This document shows positions 15,441 to 24,378 of a stretch of DNA of 64,000 bases, in pieces. Origin of the DNA: an uncultured Flavobacteriaceae bacterium (GTDB lineage: Bacteria > Bacteroidota > Bacteroidia > Flavobacteriales > Flavobacteriaceae); assembly GCA_947486785.1 (NCBI GenBank), contig CANKUU010000006.1, positions 1 through 64,000 of the forward strand, read 5' to 3'. The first letter of the stretch is position 1, and every line of letters starts with the position of its first letter. Made by a program: the position numbers and the translations under genes. The notes beneath the pieces are model-generated. The model saw only the letters and a program-made list of their open reading frames with translations. It ran no database searches and was not told the DNA's origin.

Positions 15441-18386
15441 GTGATTTTGATAAAAAACATAGATAATTTTTTTAAGCCGCATTGTAGCGTATTTACTTTT
15501 TTTATGCTTTCGATGATTTGCTTAAATGCACAAGAACACCCCTTAGTTACTAAAGATAGTGTTCAGCAAAAAAAATGGGTTGATGCGAGGTACAGCGAAA
15601 TGTCACTTGATGAAAAATTAGGTCAATTGTTTATGGTTAGCGTTGCTTCCGATCAATCTAAAGCAAGTACAGATAAAATAGCAACTCTAATAAAAAATCA
15701 AAGTATAGGTGGCATTATATTTTCTACAGGCGGTCCTGTTCGCCAAGCACAATTAACAAATAAATATCAAGCGGCGTCAAAAATTCCTCTAATGATTGGC
15801 ATGGATGCCGAATGGGGGCTCTCGATGCGATTAGATTCTACCTATGCCTTTCCTTATAATATGACTTTAGGTGCCATTTCCAATAACGCTATAGTAGAAA
15901 AAGTAGGAAAGCAGATAGGTAAACACGCAAAGCGTTTAGGCGTTCATATTAATTTTGCTCCAGATGTAGACATTAATACAAACCCTAAAAACCCTATAAT
16001 TGGAAGTCGTTCATTTGGTGAAGATCGTGATAACGTTACCGAAAAAGGAATTGCTTTTTTAAAAGGTATGGAGAGTGAGGGTGTTCTTTCAAGTGCAAAA
16101 CATTTTCCTGGGCATGGCGATACTGCCACAGATTCTCATAAAGCATTACCCGTAATTAGTTTTAATAGAACTCGTTTAGATAGCGTAGAATTATACCCAT
16201 ACAAAAAGTTAATTCAGGCTGGTTTAAGTAGTGTTATGGTGGGTCATTTAGAAGTACCTGCATTAGAATTAAAAAAAGAATTACCATCCTCGTTGTCAGA
16301 TCAAATTATAACCACGGTTCTTAAACAGCAAATGGGTTTTAAAGGGCTTGTTTTTACTGATGCTCTAAATATGAAAGGAGTTTCTAACAAGGGTAATAAC
16401 GGATCGGTTGAGCTAAAAGCTTTCATAGCCGGAAATGATATGTTGTTAATGCCAACGGAAGTGGCTAAAGCCAAAGAGAAATTGGCAAAAGCCTACAAGA
16501 GTGGTAAAATTACCGAAACCCGACTAGCAAGTTCAGTGAAGAAAATATTGATGGCTAAATATAAAGTAGGATTACATAGATATCGTCCAATAGAGATTAA
16601 AAATCTTTACGAAGACTTAAATAGTAGGGCAGATGATCTTGTGTATGCCGAGGCAATTGAAAATGCGATTACTGTTGTGAAAAATTCATATTATTTAATG
16701 GGTATTAAAAAGCTTGAAAATAAAAAGATAGCCTACATAAAGTTTGGAGAGGCCGACAGTAAGCCTTTTTTAAACACCCTAAATAAATATGCTACTGTTA
16801 CACAAATTAATGCCAAAGATATTAGCACTTTTAATACAAAGCTGAAAGATTACAATTTGGTAATAATTGGACTTCATAAAAATAACGATAGTCCTTGGAA
16901 ATCGTATAGCTTTTCTAAAAACGAAAAAGTCTGGTTGCGGCAGATTGCTCAAGCGAGAAACTCAAACTTAATTTTAACGGTTTTTGCAAAACCCTACGCT
17001 CTTTTTGGGGTTAATTCGTTTAAAAATATCGACGGGGTTGTTGTTGCTTACCAAAATAGTAAATTGGCACAAGAAAAAGCGGCTCAAGTTATTTTTGGAG
17101 CTTTGCCAGCAAAGGGAATTTTACCAGTAAGTGCACATTCAATTTTTCCTGTTAATACGAATATACAGCTTAAGTCTTTGTTGCGTTTAGGCTATAGTTA
17201 CCCAGAGCGTTTAGGTTTTGATCCTGCTAAATTACAAGTTGTAGATAAGCTAGTGCAAGACGGTCTTGATTCGCTTATGTTTCCTGGAGCTCAAGTACTA
17301 GTCGCACGCAGGGGAAAAGTTATTTATAACAAAGCTTTTGGTAAGCCCACTTACGATGCTAAAGAAAAAGTAACTACGGAGCACCTTTATGACTTGGCTT
17401 CGATTACAAAAATTTTAGGAACGTTGCCTCTATTAATGAAAATGGAAGAAGATAATCAATTACATTTAAGTGATACTTTTTCAGAATTATTGCCGCAATA
17501 CGCAAATACAAAATTAAAGAACGTTACTGTTTTAAAAGCCTTGTCGCATTATGGTAGACTACCTGCGTGGATTGCCTTTTATATAAGTACCTTGGATAAG
17601 AAAAAGAAACCCTCAAAAGAGTTTTACAGGTCTAGGCCAGTAAAAGGTTTTTCAACCAAAGTAGCTAATAACCTATATATTACTGACGCCTATAATGACT
17701 CTATTTATAATAGAATTGGGCGACAGAGTTTAAAATCAAATCGATATAGATATAGTGATATTGCTTATTACGTAATGAAAAAGTATATTGAAGATTTAAA
17801 AAAAAAAAGTATTGATGAATTAGTAGATGAATTTTTGTTTAAACCCATCGGTGCTACTCATATGTGTTATAATCCATTAAATAAATTTCCTAAAAGCAGA
17901 ATTATTCCTACCGAGGATGATGAATATTTTAGATACCAAACAATTCAGGGGTATGTTCATGATATGGGTGCTGCTATGCAAGGCGGAGTAGGAGGGCATG
18001 CTGGCTTATTTAGTAATGCTAATGATGTTGCAAAGATAATGCAGATGTACTTACAAAATGGTACTTATGGTGGGCAGCGTTTTTTAGAAGGCAGAACTAT
18101 TAAGAAGTTCAACAACTGTTATTTTTGCGATAAACAAGTACGAAGAGGCGTTGGGTTTGATAAACCACAGTTAAAGGATAAGGGGCCAACCTGTGGATGT
18201 GTTTCGCGAAAAAGTTTTGGACATAGTGGTTTTACAGGAACTTATACATGGGCAGATCCTGAAAAAGAGATTGTTTATGTTTTTCTATCTAATAGAACCT
18301 ACCCAAAATCATCAAACACATTACTTATAAAATCGGGTCTTCGAACTAGAATTCAGCAAGCTATTTATGATGCTATTATTAACTAA
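15441..18386 (+). CDS. Glycoside hydrolase family 3 / serine hydrolase (beta-lactamase-like) fusion
   Basis: 981 residues from a GTG start (an upstream ATG at 15421 runs into a stop) with a signal peptide ending near CLNAQ. The N-terminal GH3 domain (about 40-375) has the NagZ-type signature KHFPGHGDTATDSH near residue 220 and FTDALNMKG near 306, pointing to beta-N-acetylglucosaminidase activity. A GH3 C-terminal-like part follows. The last ~380 residues form a class C beta-lactamase/penicillin-binding-like domain with SITK (Ser about 654), YSD (about 771) and HSG (about 928). The fusion probably acts on peptidoglycan in the periplasm, combining glycan and peptide/ester cleavage. Exact substrates are inferred. 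Confidence 0.88.
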   Translation: MILIKNIDNFFKPHCSVFTFFMLSMICLNAQEHPLVTKDSVQQKKWVDARYSEMSLDEKLGQLFMVSVASDQSKASTDKIATLIKNQSIGGIIFSTGGPVRQAQLTNKYQAASKIPLMIGMDAEWGLSMRLDSTYAFPYNMTLGAISNNAIVEKVGKQIGKHAKRLGVHINFAPDVDINTNPKNPIIGSRSFGEDRDNVTEKGIAFLKGMESEGVLSSAKHFPGHGDTATDSHKALPVISFNRTRLDSVELYPYKKLIQAGLSSVMVGHLEVPALELKKELPSSLSDQIITTVLKQQMGFKGLVFTDALNMKGVSNKGNNGSVELKAFIAGNDMLLMPTEVAKAKEKLAKAYKSGKITETRLASSVKKILMAKYKVGLHRYRPIEIKNLYEDLNSRADDLVYAEAIENAITVVKNSYYLMGIKKLENKKIAYIKFGEADSKPFLNTLNKYATVTQINAKDISTFNTKLKDYNLVIIGLHKNNDSPWKSYSFSKNEKVWLRQIAQARNSNLILTVFAKPYALFGVNSFKNIDGVVVAYQNSKLAQEKAAQVIFGALPAKGILPVSAHSIFPVNTNIQLKSLLRLGYSYPERLGFDPAKLQVVDKLVQDGLDSLMFPGAQVLVARRGKVIYNKAFGKPTYDAKEKVTTEHLYDLASITKILGTLPLLMKMEEDNQLHLSDTFSELLPQYANTKLKNVTVLKALSHYGRLPAWIAFYISTLDKKKKPSKEFYRSRPVKGFSTKVANNLYITDAYNDSIYNRIGRQSLKSNRYRYSDIAYYVMKKYIEDLKKKSIDELVDEFLFKPIGATHMCYNPLNKFPKSRIIPTEDDEYFRYQTIQGYVHDMGAAMQGGVGGHAGLFSNANDVAKIMQMYLQNGTYGGQRFLEGRTIKKFNNCYFCDKQVRRGVGFDKPQLKDKGPTCGCVSRKSFGHSGFTGTYTWADPEKEIVYVFLSNRTYPKSSNTLLIKSGLRTRIQQAIYDAIIN

Positions 18387-18411
18387 TGTCTAATATGCTT
18401 TATTAACGTGA

Positions 18412-18433
18412 ATTGATAGAATATTCTATTAAT
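18412..18433. other. Near-perfect palindrome upstream of bshA
   Basis: A 22-bp near-palindrome centred on ATAGAATATTCTAT (a perfect 14-bp core) lies between the GH3 fusion gene and bshA. There is no T run, so it is not a typical terminator; an operator is possible. Confidence 0.3.
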
Positions 18434-18477
18434 ATGTAATATAATCGACCTCCACTCGTCTAACTCCTAGTTTTTAC

Positions 18478-18485
18478 TAAATTTG
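18478..18485 (+). promoter_or_regulatory. Possible -7 element (TAAATTTG) for bshA
   Basis: Matches the Bacteroidetes TAnnTTTG consensus 4 bases before the bshA ATG. No TTG was found at -33 spacing. It would imply a leaderless transcript; chance occurrence is possible. Confidence 0.3.
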
Positions 18486-18489
18486 AATC

Positions 18490-19638
18490 ATGAAGATAGC
18501 AATTGTATGTTACCCTACTTTTGGTGGTAGTGGTGTAGTCGCAACAGAATTAGGTATAGCTTTAGCTGGTCGTGGTCATGAAATTCATTTTGTAACCTAT
18601 AATCAACCTGTTCGACTTGGCTTACTAAGTAATAAAATACATTTTCATGAAGTTCATGTGCCAGAATATCCACTATTTAAATATCAGCCATACGAGTTAG
18701 CTTTATCAAGTAAATTGGTAGATACCGTAAAGCTACATGGTATTGAATTACTTCATGTACATTACGCAATACCTCATGCCTATGCCGGTTATATGGCAAA
18801 ACAGATGTTGGCAGAGGAAGATATTCATATCCCAATGATAACTACCTTGCATGGAACTGATATTACTTTGGTTGGAAAACATCCTTTTTATAAAACTGCG
18901 GTAACTTTTAGTATCAATAATTCTGATGTAGTTACTTCAGTTTCGGAAAGTTTAAAACAACAGACTTTAGATATTTTTGATATTAAGAATGAGATTGAAG
19001 TAATTCCTAATTTTATTGATATTAAAAAGTATAGTACTTCTTTTACCGACTGTCAGAGGTCTTTAATGGCCTCCGATGATGAAAAAATAATTACACATAT
19101 TAGTAATTTTAGAAAAGTAAAGCGAATACCAGATGTAATAAAAGTGTTTTTTAAGATTCAAGAAAAAATTAAAGCTAAGCTAGTTTTAGTTGGTGACGGA
19201 CCAGAGAAAGAGGGTGCTGAAATTTTATGTGAAGAATTAGGAATTTTAGATAAGGTTATTTTTCTTGGCAATAGCATTGAAATAGATCGTATCCTTTGTT
19301 TTTCAGACTTATTCTTGCTGCCTTCCACCTCAGAAAGTTTTGGTTTAGCCGCACTAGAAGCTATGATTAATAAAGTACCGGTTATTTCAAGTAACGCAGG
19401 TGGTATTCCAGAGGTTAATGAGCATGGTTTTTCTGGTTTTTTAAGTGACGTAGGTAATGTTGATGAAATGGCTCATAATGCACTTAAAATATTAAGTGAT
19501 AACGAAGTACTAGAAAAGTTCAAAGAAAATGCCGTAAATTCGGCAAAGAGGTTTGATATTTCAAAGGTACTGCCTCTTTATGAAGAAGTTTACCAAAAAG
19601 CATATGACGGTAGATTTAAGATAACCAATAGCTTATGA
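18490..19638 (+). CDS. bshA: N-acetyl-alpha-D-glucosaminyl L-malate synthase BshA
   Basis: 382-residue GT4-family protein, the usual BshA length. The N-terminus KIAIVCYPTFGGSGVVATEL is characteristic of BshA, followed by ELLHVHYAIPHA, TLHGTDITLVG, VGDGPEKE and the C-terminal SESFGLAALEAM motif with its catalytic Glu. BshA joins UDP-GlcNAc and L-malate in the first step of bacillithiol synthesis in the cytosol. No bshB or bshC lies in this window. It overlaps the next gene by ATGA, indicating translational coupling. Confidence 0.93.
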   Translation: MKIAIVCYPTFGGSGVVATELGIALAGRGHEIHFVTYNQPVRLGLLSNKIHFHEVHVPEYPLFKYQPYELALSSKLVDTVKLHGIELLHVHYAIPHAYAGYMAKQMLAEEDIHIPMITTLHGTDITLVGKHPFYKTAVTFSINNSDVVTSVSESLKQQTLDIFDIKNEIEVIPNFIDIKKYSTSFTDCQRSLMASDDEKIITHISNFRKVKRIPDVIKVFFKIQEKIKAKLVLVGDGPEKEGAEILCEELGILDKVIFLGNSIEIDRILCFSDLFLLPSTSESFGLAALEAMINKVPVISSNAGGIPEVNEHGFSGFLSDVGNVDEMAHNALKILSDNEVLEKFKENAVNSAKRFDISKVLPLYEEVYQKAYDGRFKITNSL

Positions 19639-20099
19639 AATTAGTTGTATTTATACTATCATTTCTAGCGTTCTCCTGCAACCTACAAAAGGGGGTAGTT
19701 TCAGAACAAGAAGAAATGGTTAAAAAAGACTCGCAAAATAATTTAAGTCTCATTATGCATGAGCAACAAGGCGTTTACCCAACGAATCAATTTTTGGTCG
19801 TAAGAGATGAAAAGACATTGGCGAGTTTCTTTGCTAAAATTAATAGAACCCGAAAACCAGGTTTAGCTTTACCGACCATAGATTTTTCCAAGAATATACT
19901 CATTATACAATGTAATGGTGAAATTGAGGCTAATGTGCTAAGAGCTCTTTCAATAGAAGAGGAGAACAAAGATCAAGTACTAATAAGCGATATAAATCAA
20001 ACAAAGACAGACAAGGAAGTTTCCAATGCGAATTCATTTTCTATTTATAGTATGCCGCATACCTCCAAAGAAATTATTTTTAAAGGAGATAAAAAATAG
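19635..20099 (+). CDS. Small lipoprotein of unknown function
   Basis: 154 residues with a lipoprotein signal peptide (LVVFILSFLAFSC, lipidated Cys about residue 15). The mature part is mixed alpha/beta without a family I recognise; it contains NQFLVVRDEKTLASFFAKIN and a C-terminal KEIIFKGDKK. It overlaps bshA by 4 bp (ATGA), so it is translated with bshA. A role in thiol metabolism is not shown by the sequence. Confidence 0.8.
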   Translation: MKLVVFILSFLAFSCNLQKGVVSEQEEMVKKDSQNNLSLIMHEQQGVYPTNQFLVVRDEKTLASFFAKINRTRKPGLALPTIDFSKNILIIQCNGEIEANVLRALSIEEENKDQVLISDINQTKTDKEVSNANSFSIYSMPHTSKEIIFKGDKK

Positions 20100-20212
20100 T
20101 TTAACTTCAATATATTTAATTTCAACGATAATATAATCTTTTTACAGCTGATTTTATTTCATCTCAAATATCTGTAGTAATTTTATTATTTAGAGGGCGA
20201 AATTATTTGGAC

Positions 20213-21385
20213 ATGAAACAATCATATTTTTATTTAATTCTTTTTTTTCTGTACTCTATACTTTTAAAGGGGCAAGAGAATGTACAACTTACTTCAAAAG
20301 ATAGTATCGTTCAGAGCTCATGGATGTTTGGGATAGGCTATAATTTTGTGGATGATTCTGGAGACGCATTTAATAACCTTACTGCTTTTAAAACACAATG
20401 GAATGCGCTAGCCTATCCAAATAGGTTAAGTTTAGGGCGCTATTTTAAAAGCGGATTAGGTGTAGAAGCAATTGCAACCTACAATAGGTATAAAGTAGGT
20501 AAAATTATTGATCAAGTTATAAATACAACTGATACTCCATATTGGGCGATAGATGGTAGAATAAGTTATGATTTAAATAAAATAATAGGTCAAACTGGAT
20601 GGTTTGACCCATATGTAGGTGCAGGTTTTGGATATACAGATGCCAAGAATGAGCCAAGAACTACATATAATGCGATAATTGGCTTTAGAGCTTGGCTCTC
20701 TGAACGTATAGGGTTAGACTTTAGCTCTTCTGGAAAATGGCGAACAGGTGATAAAGCAACTAACCATATACAGCATGCAGCTGGTATCGTGTATCAGTTT
20801 GGTATAGAAAAAGGACTTTCTAAAAAAGGAGAAGAGAAGTTGGCTCTTATTAATGCGTTAGAAAAAGAGCAACAACGTGTTAAAGACTCTCTATCAGCAG
20901 ATAAAGCAGAGAAAGAAGCAAAAGCACTTGCCGAGCGATTGGCAAAAGAAAAAGAGCTAACAATGTTAGCTAATATTGAAAAAGAAGCGCAGCAAGAAAA
21001 AATTAAAAGAAAGCAAAGTATAGAACAAGCGATTCGTGATTTAGGCTTTGTATATTTTGATTTAAATTCATCATATTTAAACAGTAAATCAAAGCGTATT
21101 TTAGATAATTTAGCAAAATTATTAAAAGAAACCCCTGAATTACAATTGAAGGTTTCGTCTCACACAGATTCTAGAGGTAAATCGAATTACAATAAATGGC
21201 TTTCGCAAAGAAGAGTTAATAGAACTGTAGCTTATTTAATTGATCAAGGTATTAGCGAGAGCAGGCTTACTAAAGAGGCATACGGAGAAGAACATCTTTT
21301 AAATGATTGTGATGATAATACCTATTGCCCAGAAGAAAAACACCAGATAAATCGAAGGTCAGAATTTTCAGTAGTCAATTTTTAG
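20213..21385 (+). CDS. OmpA-family outer-membrane protein
   Basis: About 390 residues from the ATG at 20213 (an in-frame TTG lies 6 bp upstream). Signal peptide (YFYLILFFLYSILLKGQ), N-terminal OmpA-like eight-strand barrel (about 30-205, DPYVGAGFGYTDA), a charged Lys/Glu/Ala-rich helical linker (about 210-275), and a C-terminal OmpA_C domain (about 280-390: VYFDLNSSYLN, SSHTDSRGKSNYN, QINRRSEF). It anchors the outer membrane to peptidoglycan. A two-Cys insertion before the final NRRSEF also occurs in the PorE-like protein at 1699. Confidence 0.9.
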   Translation: MKQSYFYLILFFLYSILLKGQENVQLTSKDSIVQSSWMFGIGYNFVDDSGDAFNNLTAFKTQWNALAYPNRLSLGRYFKSGLGVEAIATYNRYKVGKIIDQVINTTDTPYWAIDGRISYDLNKIIGQTGWFDPYVGAGFGYTDAKNEPRTTYNAIIGFRAWLSERIGLDFSSSGKWRTGDKATNHIQHAAGIVYQFGIEKGLSKKGEEKLALINALEKEQQRVKDSLSADKAEKEAKALAERLAKEKELTMLANIEKEAQQEKIKRKQSIEQAIRDLGFVYFDLNSSYLNSKSKRILDNLAKLLKETPELQLKVSSHTDSRGKSNYNKWLSQRRVNRTVAYLIDQGISESRLTKEAYGEEHLLNDCDDNTYCPEEKHQINRRSEFSVVNF

Positions 21386-21392
21386 TTAAAAG

Positions 21393-23438
21393 TTATAAAA
21401 GACGTTTTGGAAAACATTTCTTTTTTATCCAAAAATTAAACTTCATGTAGTAATACACTAGGTTTACTGGTGAAGATAACCAATAAAAGCCTTTGGCAAG
21501 TAAATATGGTTTAACCTTAACTACAAATCGAAAGACCTTTTCAGGTGTTCTTAGAAAGGTTTTAATAAGATTTCTTTTTTTTAATTGAAGTTGCTTAGGG
21601 CTGTATGCCAAGCCTAACTTATTTTCACCAACATTTTGATAAAATCCTTTGGAAATATCGTTAAAAAATTTGATTTTCTTTTTTGTACTAAAAACACCTA
21701 TTCTTAGCGCCATGTCGGTCATATACATTTGAGCCATTTTTTGAGTATAATTTATGGGGCGCAGGGTTAAAAATAATTCTTCAAATTTGATAAGCATAAA
21801 TTCTTGAAGATCTTTTATGTAATGGTCGAACACGTATTTTTCGTTTTCGTCGTAAAATTCAATAGTTGTAGCTACTCCATTTTCAAAAGTATAGCCTAGG
21901 GTGCTACCGTGTGGTGCGCCTAAAAGTTGTTCATATAGTTGACCATTTGCTTTTAAAATATCAAATGAAATATCATGACTTGGGTACAACGAGAAATTTA
22001 GACCAAATCGTTTAGTGTTGGGTTCAATTTGGTAAATTTCTTTTAAGCCAATATAATAGCCAGTAACGGGTATATTTTTGCCTAAAAAATTATAAATACA
22101 TTCTTGCATAGTTCCACCCCAACCAACATCTACAAGTGCCATTCCTTCACTTTCTATATCTGGTTTAAAAGCATATAAATAATTTTTAAATGCTTTTTTT
22201 TGAAGTGTTCTGTTGGTTTCATAATGTTCTTTGAAAACAACATCTTCTCTTAAAGTATTCATTATGGCAGATTCAAAAATATTTTCATGAACCTGTTCAA
22301 AATCTAGCGCTATATTTTCAACAATTTTGGTCTTAGTTTTAGCACTAAATAAAAACCAATCTAATAATTTAGTACCAGACATATGACCAAAATTTTTAGC
22401 ACAGTCTCTAAAATTTTCTTGCTCAAGTGGTTTTAAAGACACAAGAAGCCCAGATCGACGCGAAGCTTTTAAATAATGGGTGTTAATTTTATGCGTATCC
22501 TCAATTTGATTTAGTTCTTGGTAGTTATCAAATAGTGTTTTTAAATAAAGTCCTTCTCGGGCAAGAAAGAATAAATCTTTAATTCCGTCTTTTCGCACCC
22601 GACTGTAAAGGCGTTCGGTGAAGAAATAATAGTTTATGATATACTCGCTATATTGATGTTTGCTTTGCTTGCAACTACGCTCTACAGCCTTACAGGCCTT
22701 TTTAAAACTAGTGGTATCGCTGCCAAATAAATTTTTCTTGTTTCTAAAATGATGTTTCAAATTTTTGGTATGAACACTATCAATTTTAAATTTGTTGGCA
22801 TTAATAATATCGCTCCTCTTATTGTCGCCCACCATAATAACTTCATTAGGGCTAACTTGTAATTTATTAAGAATTGTAGGGTATATATTGGCCCCTTCTT
22901 TGCTCTTTGATAGTTCACAGGATACAAATACATCATCAAAGATAGGTAGTATTTGATGAAAGTTTAAAATCTTAAGCATTACAGCTTGTGAAAGATAAAT
23001 GTCGGTAACCAAATAAATTTGAAAGCCTTTTTTCTTTAAAATTTCTAATGAAGTAATTAAATCATCGTTTTTAAACTGAACGGATGTTTCTGAAATAAAA
23101 TCGGCTTGCTCAAAAATCGTTTTAAAATTTGAATATAAACACTTAGACAAGTACTCATTATTTCTTAACCTCTTGTATACTTCTTTAACTACTTCTTCAT
23201 AAGAAATTTCTAAAGCTCTTTTTTTTTGTTTCTTAGCTAAATACCGAAGTGAATCTTTGCGAATGATGAAAAGTTCGCAGGCTGAAATTGATAAGCCAAG
23301 TTCACGTACCAAAAATTTAGCCCATAATTTTAGCGTATAATTAGGATGTACATTACGGTGTATTAATGTATCGAAAAAGTCGGTAAAAATTATTTTACAC
23401 AAGTTATTTTTCGAAACCTTTTGATGTAGATCTTTCAA
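21393..23438 (-). CDS. COG5610-type HAD-superfamily hydrolase, large two-part protein
   Basis: 681 residues from a TTG start; no ATG is available before the first HAD motif. The N-terminal HAD domain shows FTDFFDTL (motif I, about residue 18), LVTDIYLS (motif II) and IMVGDNKRSD (motif IV). The C-terminal ~430 residues (FLAREGLYL, ALVDVGWGGTMQECIYNFL, YYIGL) resemble proteins known as 'predicted hydrolase, HAD superfamily' near polysaccharide glycosyltransferase genes. A role in cell-surface glycan assembly or modification is likely by context, but the reaction is unknown. It ends 7 bp from the convergent OmpA gene. Confidence 0.75.
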   Translation of the reverse strand: MKDLHQKVSKNNLCKIIFTDFFDTLIHRNVHPNYTLKLWAKFLVRELGLSISACELFIIRKDSLRYLAKKQKKRALEISYEEVVKEVYKRLRNNEYLSKCLYSNFKTIFEQADFISETSVQFKNDDLITSLEILKKKGFQIYLVTDIYLSQAVMLKILNFHQILPIFDDVFVSCELSKSKEGANIYPTILNKLQVSPNEVIMVGDNKRSDIINANKFKIDSVHTKNLKHHFRNKKNLFGSDTTSFKKACKAVERSCKQSKHQYSEYIINYYFFTERLYSRVRKDGIKDLFFLAREGLYLKTLFDNYQELNQIEDTHKINTHYLKASRRSGLLVSLKPLEQENFRDCAKNFGHMSGTKLLDWFLFSAKTKTKIVENIALDFEQVHENIFESAIMNTLREDVVFKEHYETNRTLQKKAFKNYLYAFKPDIESEGMALVDVGWGGTMQECIYNFLGKNIPVTGYYIGLKEIYQIEPNTKRFGLNFSLYPSHDISFDILKANGQLYEQLLGAPHGSTLGYTFENGVATTIEFYDENEKYVFDHYIKDLQEFMLIKFEELFLTLRPINYTQKMAQMYMTDMALRIGVFSTKKKIKFFNDISKGFYQNVGENKLGLAYSPKQLQLKKRNLIKTFLRTPEKVFRFVVKVKPYLLAKGFYWLSSPVNLVYYYMKFNFWIKKKCFPKRLL

Positions 23439-23721
23439 CTGATTAAATTAGAGATAATACAAAAAAGGACAGATTTTTAACTAAAGCAACAATGTAAATA
23501 GTACGGGATATTTTTTGTAAAAATAAATAACAGCATTATCCTTAAAACTATTTTTTACATCAATTAGTAAATTATGCATAGAACTTTTGTTAAAATATAA
23601 CTTTGATAAAAAATTAAATAATCGTTGAAGACCTTTAATTTACGTTAAAATTTAACTTTTAGATCTTTTTAGCTATGCTTTTTATAGGTTTTATATCAAT
23701 TTTCTTATCGAATTTAAATAA

Positions 23722-24378
23722 CTATTTGATATTAAGTTCTTTGAAATTTAAAATGTAAGAGCGTGGTATAAATTTATCTTGATAATAAGTGTGCGCATGT
23801 GCGTGAATATTTAAGCCATTATCTATCAAAGCAACTGATTGCCAGCCTAATTTATTTGGGGCAATAAAATCTTTTTTATAATTGTCAGCGATATAGTAGT
23901 AAATTTTTCGATTAAAATAATTTTCAACTGCCTTAAAATTTAACTCATTTGGCTTTTCAGAACCTATTTCTTCAGAAATAACTATATAATCGATAAAAGA
24001 TAGCAAGCCTAAGCTTTGAAGTTTATTCATTTGTGTTACCTTTCGTCCATCTGTAATGACAGCTATTTTTCCTTCTGCGACCTTTATTTTTTTAAAAACC
24101 TCTACTACACCTTCAAAAGGTTTAATTTTTGGAATATGGTTGCGGTACCGCTGAATTAAATTATTCTTGTCGATATTATAAGTTGTTGCTAAGTATTCAA
24201 AAACATCGTGTTTGTTTCTGTAAAGCGATAATAGCCGTGTGTATAAATTTTGCCATTGCTGCTTCTCAAACTCTTTAGAGATCTCTATATATGCAGATTT
24301 TAAAAAATCTATTTCATTATATAATGTGTCGTCTAAATCGAAAACGATAACCGTATTTGTATCAACCTTTATATCCAT
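23722..24378 (-). CDS. HAD family hydrolase
   Basis: 218 residues with HAD motifs: VFDLDDTLYNE (motif I, nucleophile Asp), VITDGRK (motif II), SEKPNELNF with the conserved Lys, and YYIADNYKKDF (motif IV). Probably a small-molecule or sugar phosphatase. Its start overlaps the upstream ATP-grasp gene by 17 bp, so the two are translationally coupled and probably act in one pathway step. Confidence 0.85.
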   Translation of the reverse strand: MDIKVDTNTVIVFDLDDTLYNEIDFLKSAYIEISKEFEKQQWQNLYTRLLSLYRNKHDVFEYLATTYNIDKNNLIQRYRNHIPKIKPFEGVVEVFKKIKVAEGKIAVITDGRKVTQMNKLQSLGLLSFIDYIVISEEIGSEKPNELNFKAVENYFNRKIYYYIADNYKKDFIAPNKLGWQSVALIDNGLNIHAHAHTYYQDKFIPRSYILNFKELNIK

